A stretch of DNA of 35,266 nt from Clostridiales bacterium (GTDB lineage Bacteria > Bacillota > Clostridia > Oscillospirales > Butyricicoccaceae): contig DYCA01000002.1 of assembly GCA_019418305.1 (NCBI GenBank), positions 50,418 through 85,683 of the forward strand, written 5' to 3'. The translations under genes and the position numbers were made by a program. Numbering within the stretch: position 1 is the first letter of the stretch; each line of letters begins with the position of its first letter. Below the pieces are notes generated by a model. It saw only the letters and a list, made by a program, of their open reading frames with translations. It was not told where the DNA came from and made no database searches. Below are positions 8,873-17,200 of this stretch, piece by piece.

Positions 8873-9613
8873 TTACCATTCGTTGGCTTCTGTCAGCCAG
8901 TAGTTCCCCCAGAATTTCTTGAAGTCTGTCGCCACTGTCCGAGGCAACGTTACAGTCTGTCCGTTGTCAAACAGGGCCGTTCGGCCGTCGACACCGGTCA
9001 CATGCTGGAAATTCAGCACAAAGCTAGCCCCACACAGGCAAAAGCGAGGGTCTGCCAGAAGGGGAGCGGCCATCTCCCGAAAAGGAACCCGAATCGACTG
9101 GGAATCTACGGTGCCATCGGTACAGTAATAGCGCATGACGCGCCCCACCCGCTCCACATACCGGATACACTCAAATAGGATACGGCGGGGTCCATCTGAT
9201 GTGGTCACCACAACGGCGCTGCTTCGCCGCCGGTTCAGCTTCTTCACCGCTCCGTCCAGCACTTGAAACAGTTTGCTTTCTTCCACCGGCTTGAGCAGAT
9301 AGAAAAACGCCCGGACATCATAGCTGTCGGCGGCGAAGTCGTTGGAGCTGGTGAGATAAACGATTTCACCGCCCTCGCCCAGTGCTCGCAGGCGCCGGCC
9401 CGTATCAATTCCGCTCAGCTCCGGCATGAGAATATCCAGCACATAGAGGTCAAAGCCCCCTGCGTCTTCTGCCCGCGTCAGCAACGCGCGGCCACTCCGG
9501 AACGTCTCCACATGCCCATTCAGGCTGGTGTGGGATTGAAGATAGGTATGCAGCAGCGCCGCTGCCTGATTGAGTTGTTTTTGTTCATCATCACATACGG
9601 CGATTCGCAGCAT
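8873..9613 (-). CDS. LytTR-family response regulator
   Basis: Cytoplasmic DNA-binding response regulator, 246 residues, first gene of the operon with the two GHKL kinases. The start chosen is the second of two close ATGs (9613): AAAGGAGG is 7 nt upstream of it but only 1 nt from the ATG at 9619; the frame also runs on upstream without support. The receiver domain (1 to ~120) has acid pocket D8/D9, phospho-acceptor D60 in YVLDILMPELSG, T88 in VYLTSS and K108 in FYLLKPVEES. The C-terminal ~105 residues fit a LytTR DNA-binding domain (SDGPRRILFECIRYVE, SQSIRVPFREMAAPLL, FVLNFQHVTGVDG, TVTLPRTVATDFKKFW). This architecture belongs with AgrA/VirR-type regulators of surface or peptide-signalling genes. 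Only 24 nt separate it from kinase 2. Confidence 0.93.
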   Translation of the reverse strand: MLRIAVCDDEQKQLNQAAALLHTYLQSHTSLNGHVETFRSGRALLTRAEDAGGFDLYVLDILMPELSGIDTGRRLRALGEGGEIVYLTSSNDFAADSYDVRAFFYLLKPVEESKLFQVLDGAVKKLNRRRSSAVVVTTSDGPRRILFECIRYVERVGRVMRYYCTDGTVDSQSIRVPFREMAAPLLADPRFCLCGASFVLNFQHVTGVDGRTALFDNGQTVTLPRTVATDFKKFWGNYWLTEANEW

Positions 9614-9636
9614 CGCCATCCCTCCTTTACAGCAGA

Positions 9637-9651
9637 GTGCAAATTTTGCAC
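9637..9651. promoter_or_regulatory. Perfect 15-bp palindrome, candidate operator
   Basis: GTGCAAA-T-TTTGCAC, 7-bp perfect arms around one base. It lies between the promoter and the ribosome binding site of the response regulator gene, so a bound protein could block the kinase operon. No regulator is identified; LytTR proteins normally bind direct repeats, so a different repressor is as likely. Confidence 0.4.
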
Positions 9652-9678
9652 AGATAGCATCAGATTTTGAACAAACGC

Positions 9679-9706
9679 TTTGCAATTTCACACCAATTTG
9701 TACAAT
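9679..9706 (+). promoter_or_regulatory. Possible weak promoter for the small protein/GGDEF/SLH operon
   Basis: TTTGCA (9679-9684) and TACAAT (9701-9706) with 16 nt between them, upstream of the small Cys-rich gene. The -35 match is poor. It overlaps the leader of the divergent kinase operon, so the two could be co-regulated. Confidence 0.3.
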
Positions 9707-9707
9707 G

Positions 9708-9736
9708 AAAATAGCATGGAAGCAAAAAACTGTCAA
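9708..9736 (-). promoter_or_regulatory. Strong sigma-A-type promoter of the response regulator/kinase operon
   Basis: On the minus strand: TTGACA (complement of 9731-9736), 17-nt spacer, TATTTT (complement of 9708-9713), with a TGC extended -10 immediately before it. The spacing is ideal and it points at the regulator gene start at 9613, leaving a leader of about 85-90 nt. Confidence 0.7.
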
Positions 9737-9762
9737 GAGGGTTGCCAAAAGGAGGTCTGGCT

Positions 9763-9993
9763 ATGCGGAACAGCTGCAAAGCATATTGTGACGGGCGGGA
9801 ATTCCTGCCCACCCCTAAACCGGGTGGCAGCGTGTGGCCTCGGCAGAGCTGTCCGGCATTTACCCCCAGAAAAGAGCATCTGCCTATAGAGGGCAGCCAG
9901 TGCTGGTTCTGCCGCTATGCGGATTTTCATCTGACGCGCCCTGTGGCGCTGGAGGTGGGCATCTGTTGCTGGCCGGATATGCAGACTGAGTAA
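9763..9993 (+). CDS. Small Cys-rich protein of unknown function
   Basis: 76 residues from the ATG at 9763, which follows AAAAGGAGG at 7-nt spacing; this decides the start over an in-frame codon at 9742. No signal peptide or membrane segment. Seven cysteines at 5, 9, 30, 47, 50, 68 and 69, with a CWFC pair and the tail segment YADFHLTRPVALEVGICCWP. The Cys pairs could hold zinc or an iron-sulfur cluster, which is speculative. I do not recognise an assigned function. It is the first gene of the operon that continues with the GGDEF protein 55 nt downstream and diverges from the two-component operon. Confidence 0.7.
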   Translation: MRNSCKAYCDGREFLPTPKPGGSVWPRQSCPAFTPRKEHLPIEGSQCWFCRYADFHLTRPVALEVGICCWPDMQTE

Positions 9994-10048
9994 AAACAGC
10001 GGGTATGTGGCTTTCCTACACCACCACCATTTTAAAAAGGATGTTTCA

Positions 10049-11242
10049 ATGATGCGTAAAATGAAGAACTTATGCAGACACAGACTACTCATCGCAACGC
10101 AAATACCGGATTCTATCCGTCAAGAGTTTCTGCAGGAAGCGGTGCGAAAAAACAACTTTTCCGTGTGGATTATCTGTGCGATTATTTTTGCGGCAGAGCT
10201 CTTTAATATTGCCCGGGTGGTGCTTTGGTCTAAGTCCGGTCTGGGAACACGGAACAATCAAATCTATTTTTTTATGTACTGCATTCTGATCCTTCTTGCG
10301 GCCTTGTGGCTGGTGCTGCGGCATCCTCTGCAGCGGGTTCGGGTGCGCGCCCAGTGGGCTGTGCAGTATGTCATGACCAGCCTGATTTTGCTATGGCACT
10401 TGGGTCTTAACATCTACGACCTGTACCGCGATCCGACCGCGGGGACTACGGTATTGACGACAGCTCTGATGGGATTGGCCCTGCTGATCCAGTTTCCGCC
10501 CCAGTACAGCGCGGCGCTGTTTTCAGCAGTCTATCTGATGTTTCGGGTCACCATGGCCCCGCTGCTGGATACGGGCGACCAGCTCAATCTGACCATTACC
10601 TTTGTAGTGGCCCTGGCTGTTTCGCTAGCCTACGCCTATCACACCGCTGTTATGCTGCAACAGCAGAAACAGGTTGTCGAGGTGAATGCTAAGTTGCAGG
10701 AACTGGTACAACGGGATCCCCTGACCGGATTGCTCAACAAGACGACGGTGGAATGTTGGGCCGATCAGGTGCTCCACGGTCTGGAGCAAACGGGAAAGGC
10801 CGGTGGGCTGACTTTGTTCCTTGTAGATCTGGATGAATTCAAAGGGGTCAACGATCGCTATGGACACCCCTGCGGCGACCATGTGCTGGTGGAGACGGCG
10901 GAAGCCATGCGCGGTGTATTTCCGGACGCGGCAGGGCTGGGACGAATAGGCGGCGATGAATTTGCAGTACTTTACGACCGGCCCATGACAGAGGCGCACG
11001 CCACGGATCTGGCCCATAGGTTGGTGGAGCGATTAGGGAATATCCAATGGCAGGATCAGCCATTGGGGGTGCGATGCAGCGTAGGCGTGTGCATCTGCAC
11101 GCGTCCTTGCTACTCTTATCAGCAGCTGTATACGGAAACAGACCGAATGCTGTATCGTGCGAAAGAGGCCGGCAAGGGCCGGTGCTGCGTCCGACAGTTG
11201 GAGCAAACGGAGAATAAACCATTTGAGGAGGTAAGAGTATGA
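10049..11242 (+). CDS. Membrane-bound diguanylate cyclase (GGDEF domain)
   Basis: Makes the second messenger c-di-GMP from two GTP. The ATG at 10049 gives 397 residues, with an AAAAAGGA site 7 nt upstream; an in-frame codon at 10007 lacks one. About six hydrophobic segments fill residues ~35-200, then a short coiled stretch leads to RDPLTGLLNK (from 222), LFLVDLDEFKGVNDRYGH and an intact GGDEF active site at 301-305. No RxxD inhibitory site is seen at its usual place before the active site (sequence VFPDAAGLGRI), so product inhibition may be absent. The stop overlaps the ATG of the giant SLH protein by ATGA, which ties the cyclase directly to a surface protein. Confidence 0.92.
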   Translation: MMRKMKNLCRHRLLIATQIPDSIRQEFLQEAVRKNNFSVWIICAIIFAAELFNIARVVLWSKSGLGTRNNQIYFFMYCILILLAALWLVLRHPLQRVRVRAQWAVQYVMTSLILLWHLGLNIYDLYRDPTAGTTVLTTALMGLALLIQFPPQYSAALFSAVYLMFRVTMAPLLDTGDQLNLTITFVVALAVSLAYAYHTAVMLQQQKQVVEVNAKLQELVQRDPLTGLLNKTTVECWADQVLHGLEQTGKAGGLTLFLVDLDEFKGVNDRYGHPCGDHVLVETAEAMRGVFPDAAGLGRIGGDEFAVLYDRPMTEAHATDLAHRLVERLGNIQWQDQPLGVRCSVGVCICTRPCYSYQQLYTETDRMLYRAKEAGKGRCCVRQLEQTENKPFEEVRV

Positions 11243-14200
11243 CAAAGAGGATTTTGAGCTGGGGGTTGATCCTCTCCCTTCTGCTTACCTTGCTGCCGGT
11301 GTCGGCGATGGCCACAGAGAGGAGTTTGTCCGAAGAGGGGAAACTGACAGCAGAGACGGCCACGGGAACAGACATCGGCACCGCCCATTTTTCTACATAC
11401 ACGGTTGAGGATGATACCACTTCAGTGGTTCTGGAAGCCCCCACCATTTACTGCACGCCACTGGATGAAGAAAACAGCAGCGACATGGTGCTGACGATAG
11501 AAGGGGAGTGGGACAGCTATGTCTGGGAAGCTTGCACCTATGGTTTCTGGTCTGATTGGGCGGGCGACAGCGCCAGCCTGACCCTCTCTAAGGAAGACTT
11601 TACTTCTTACGCCTTCCGCTGCACGGTTACCCGCGAGGGACAGGCGGTGACGAGCGAGACTTTCGCCTACGACCCTTCTGTGCTGGAGCGCCCCATGCTG
11701 ATGGCCAACGGCTTGTCGGACGGCGCGCTGGAGGACAGCAGCAACTATATCAAATATTATCAAAATGAGCGCTACAAACGTTTTGACATTCAGGGCATGG
11801 ATGACGGCGCAGCCTTCAAAACCACTTTTGTAAACAGCGGTTACCGCACCGCCATTTCCGTCAACGAAGCCTCCAAGGTAGAGGTTCCGTACCAGTCAAA
11901 CGCGGCTTCCGTGGGCAGTTCCCTTGCTGCGCAGACGGCGCTGAATATTGCCTATGGTGGACGCTATGTGAAAATTACCTATACCGTCCAGAACAAAGGT
12001 TCCACCACGCAATCCTTCAAAATTGGATCCAGCGCCGACGTGATGATAGACAACAACGATTATGCGGCGGTAACCGGCACGAATACCGGCTTGTCCATGG
12101 ACGGCAGCCCCAAAAACAATTATAAGTTCAGCCTGGTGGCCCCCGACTGCGATACGCTGTGGTTCGGGCACTACAGCCAGGCCTATAATAATATTTTCAC
12201 CGATCTTGAAGATAAGGCCACCCCTTACACGCGTGACAGCGGCATGGCATGGTCGTGGAGCGGCAGCGTTGCCCCTGGCCAGACATGGAGCCGCTATGTG
12301 CTTATCGGCGCAGGCGAATTGCCGCCTACCCCCAATGCACCTGTGCTGAACAGTGATAATGATTTCAACTTGAATGCAGGCGGCACCGCTACCATCACCG
12401 GCACGGTCGCAGCCGAGGGCGATAATCCTGCGCCCGACACCGTCTATGTGAGCATCGGCGGCAAGGAGTATTCGGCTGCTGTGCAGGCGGACGGTACATT
12501 CTCTGTGGCGGTTGAGGTGCCGGAAGATATGCCCGTGGGAGACGGCACCTTTACTTACTGGGGTACCACGAGCGAGGGCGGCATTTCGGAAATCCAAAGC
12601 CAGCCTGTCAAGATTATGGCTGCGCCGTTTATCAGCCTTACCACAAGCAGCGTTACGGTGACGGAAGGGGACACTGGCCTTGATGAAGCATGGCTCAATA
12701 GCTTTATCAAGACACATTCAGACACGGTGAATATCTCTCCGAACACCATCGATACCAATACATCGGGACAGAAGACGGTTACATACACGGTGGAAAAGGA
12801 TGGTTTTTCCCCTGCCGCCGCCCAACTCATCGTCATGGTTTTGCCAAAACCGGCGGAACTGACACAGACGACTGTGAGCGGAACAGGGACATTTGACCTA
12901 TCTTCCACTATGGCATACACAGGCGGTCTGACCTATAAGGAAACCGGCTTCGTCTATGGTACACTGCAAAATCCTACCCTGACCCTCAACGATGGTCAAG
13001 TCCAAACGAGCAGCCTTGTGAATACCAAGGGCGGCCGACTTACCGCCACTGTGAGTGGCAGTAAGCTCGCTTATGGCGTTAATTACTACGCCCGGGCTTA
13101 CGCGATTGCTGACGATGATACTGTCATTTACAGTGATCAAAGTGGTGGGTTTGGTTTGGATGCGGCACGATACGGCACTTTCTCCGTTACAAATAGCGGA
13201 AGTACCTTTACCATTACCCGCAGCGACGGCACCGACGGGGAGCAGACCGTCTATTACCGCACGGTCAACGGTTCGGCCGTCGGCGGGACGCATTTTGTGC
13301 ATCAAGCGGGCAGCGTGACCTTTGCGGAAGGTGATTCTGCCCCGAAAACAGTCACCGTCACGGAAATGGACGTGACCAGCACCTATGGCGACAAAGCCGC
13401 CACCGCCTACTCCAATGCCGACCGTACCTATTCCTTTGAGATTTACCGAGTCACTGGCGGCGCGACGCTCAACAGCAGTCAGAAACGCGTCACCCGCACC
13501 ATGAGTAAGGACAGCACAAAAACGATAGATCGCTCCTTGTATACCGAGGTCACACGCAATGGCACAACCGATGCAAAACTGCGTGGCGATCATAAGGATG
13601 ATGGACTCGGCTGGACACAAGGGGAAATCGGAACGGCCGCAATGGAAAGCCTACCGGTTGGGAGTCTGATAGCCAGAGACTATTTGCTTGATACGGCTGA
13701 CAGTCTGTATTACTGGGTGACATTTACCGCATGGGAGGAAGATTCCGGTTATCAGGCAATTCAAATTCTTGCGGGCAATACGCTGGATACCAATATTTAT
13801 CCGAATGAGGGCAATCTAAACGGTACTTTAACAACCGCACAATACGTCGCTTTGTTTGAGCACAGAGGAAGCGGGGCAAATTCCACTTCATCAGAATATA
13901 GTTTTCCGACAGCAAGCCTAACGAACGGCTCAACATTGACAAAATATCAATATGCCGGCGGACAATCCGGTTCATCCATTCGTTTTGATGTAAACACCAG
14001 TCAAATCACCGTTGGCTTTGGTGCCAGCGGTGAAGATTCCGATAATTGGTACACCCAGAATATTGTCCATCACTTCAAATTCTCCGATACCGAGGAACCC
14101 AAGCTCTTGGGCGTTGCCCCCATGGCGGGCGGCAGCTACCTGCCCGGCGAAAGCGTCACTGTGGCGCTGGTGTTCGATGAAATTGTGGATAGCACCAACA

Positions 14201-17200
14201 GCCCGAATCTTGACGACGTGCAGATAGCGACCAACTGGGGGACGTTTGACTACGCCGACGGCGCGGGTACCAATGTGCTGTACTTCACCGGTATGGTGGC
14301 AGACAACGCCAGCGGTGCGCTGACGGTGAACTCCATCACCAACGCAGGAAATATCAAGGACATGGCGGATGATTCCGGCACGGCCACCTCAGGTACTGTC
14401 ACGGACGGCAGCACGGATGCCGCTCTGGGCAATGGCCCCAGTGCGCCCGCGGTCACAGTGGGTCAGATCACCAGCGTCAACGGCACGCTGACCGGCACGA
14501 TCACTGCCACCAATGCAGCGAAACTGGAATATGCTTGGAGTACGGAAGCGGAAGAAAAGAATGTGGTTGGCTGGAAGCTGCTTGCCAACACCAGCGGAGA
14601 TACCGTCTCTACCCGTCAGACCAGCGGCACATGGTACCTCCACGCCCGCGCCACAAACAACGATGGTGTGACCGACCATGACAGCCGGTCCGTAACGTTG
14701 GGAGAGGAAGGCGGCACTGTGGAGTTGCCGGATCTGACCGTGACGGCGGACAACGCAAACTGGGCAAAATCCCGGGAAATTACGGTGACCCGCAGCCCTG
14801 CCAACGCCACGGTGAAAGTAAAAACACCGGGCGGCACGGACACAACCGAAGTTTCCGGCAGAACCTACACCGCCACCCAAAACGGCACGTACACCTTTAC
14901 CCTGGAGAGCGGCGACGAAACGATCACCAAAATGGTTTCGGTGTCCAAGTTGGATACAACTGACCCTGCGGTGGAGATTGTGGATCTGGTCAACACGAAC
15001 CATACTGAGGCCGTCAACCTAACGGTTCGTGTCAGCGACAGCGAATCGGGTATTCAATCGGTCAAAGGAAAGTGGAATAATGGAGCAGAATTCGATTTGA
15101 CTCCTACCAGTGAAAAGGGTATCTATACCACAACCTCTCTCGACCAAAGCGGGACATGGACACTATCTGTCACCGCTACAGACAAAGTTGGGAACAGCGG
15201 GGCAGATACTTCCGACGCATACATCATCAACGCCACCCGGCCGGGTTTGACAGTGACGAAGGATGAAGCGGCTAGTAACAATAAGGGTATTGTTTACAAT
15301 TACAATGTAGTAGACAACGGTAATACTGATATAACTGTTACCCTGCCTGACGGCAGCACTACCACCAATCTCACCGGTACGTTTACCATCACCGAAGCGG
15401 GGGACTATGTCATCACCGCCACCGACGCTGCCGGACATTTTGTATCGCAGGCCATCACCGTCACTGTGCCGGAGGGCGAAACACTGGACGGTGTGTCTCC
15501 TGATGTACGCCTGAGCATTGCGGACGAAAACTGGACGAAGGGACCGGTGACGGTTGCCGTGGCGGTCTTTGATGCCGGCAGCGCGGGCAAGAACCTCACT
15601 GCCGTCCGGGACGATTCCAATATACAACTCATGGAATCCACCGAGGATCCGGGCTCCTTCACCGGTAGTTTTACGGTTTCCGCGAACGGTATCTACACTG
15701 TCACTTGCACCGACACAGCCGATAATATGGGCGAGGGAACCATCGAGATCACAAACATTGACACCACTGGTCCTGTTATTGCCGTTTCCGGCAATCCCAC
15801 AGAGTGGACAGCGGACGATGTTACTATCACCCTTGCCGTGACGGACGTTCAGTCCGGCGTGAGTGGTGTAGAGGTCAAAAAGGACGAAAGTACGGTCGCT
15901 GTCGCTGAGGATAACGGTGGGTATACCTTTACTGTGTCTGAAAACGGCACCTACACTGTCACTGCCACAGACAAGGCGGGCAACGCTGCCAATGAAACCG
16001 TGGTAATCAGCAAGATAGACAATGGTGAGCCTACCCTTGCAGTCACGGGTGGTATGGAAAGCGAAACCAGCCTGAATCTGACCGTAACCGCCAGCGCCGG
16101 CGGCAGTTCCGGGGTAACGGTCACGGTGCAGAAAAACGGCGGCACAGCGGAAGAAATTCACGGGGATAGTTACCGCATCACCTCTGCTGGCACCTATACC
16201 TTTACGGCTATCACGGGCGCAGGTGAAACCGTTACCCAGACAGTCACGGTGCATAGTGTCACCATCGGCGAGAAAGACCATCTGGTGGTAGATGGCGGCA
16301 AGGTCACAGAGCCTGCCGCTCCCACCAAGGACGGCTATATCTTTGATGGGTGGTATGATGGCGAAGCCCGGTGGGATTTTGCACAAAACGAGGTAAAGAC
16401 AAACCTTGCGCTGACCGCCCACTGGACGCTTGCTCCCCCCTCGGTAGAATTGACCGCCAGCCCGGAGAACGCAAGCGGCACCTATAACGGCGGCAATGCT
16501 GTTGTCACTCTTACGGCAACCCCCAACCATGGGGCAAGTGTGGACTACACCTATGAATGGTACAAGAATGGTCAAAAGTTGGACGGCAAAACCGCCGAAA
16601 CGCTGGCACTTTCCACCGTGTCCGACAGCGGTGAATACACTGTTAGGGTTACCGCCTGTGCCGAGGGGCAAAGCGTAGTTGCCAACAGTAATGCCGTTAC
16701 AGTCACCATTGGAAGGGCCGACCCCAGCATCACAGTCTGGCCCACGGCATCCAACATTACTTACGGCGACAATCTCAGCGAAAGCTCCCTCACCGGCGGC
16801 AACGCTGCTGTCCCGGGCAGTTTTGCATGGAAAGATAGTAGTATCAAACCAAACAGCGGCTTGCAAGACTGTACTGTGGTGTTCACCCCGGATGATATGG
16901 AGAACTACAATACTGCTGAACAAGCCGTCACCGTAACGGTTGCAAAAAAGACATTGATTCCGTCTGTCGCCTCCGTGGAGGATAAGGAATACGACGGCGG
17001 CACTTCCGCCACTGGTACCATCACCCTTGCTGACGCAGTTTTGGGTGAAAATCCCACCGCCACCGGTGTGTTCACCTTTGATAGCGCCAACGCAGGGCGG
17101 AACAAGACAGTCAAGGTGGCCATTTCTCTGGACCGCGATTGGGGCAATAACTATGCGCTCTCCACGACCGAACTGACCGCCACGGCCTCTATCACGAAAA

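Noticed and set aside
11896..12717. Minus-strand frame of 273 codons inside the SLH gene
   Set aside because: Antisense shadow; Ala/Gly/His/Arg-rich translation typical of reversed GC-rich coding DNA.
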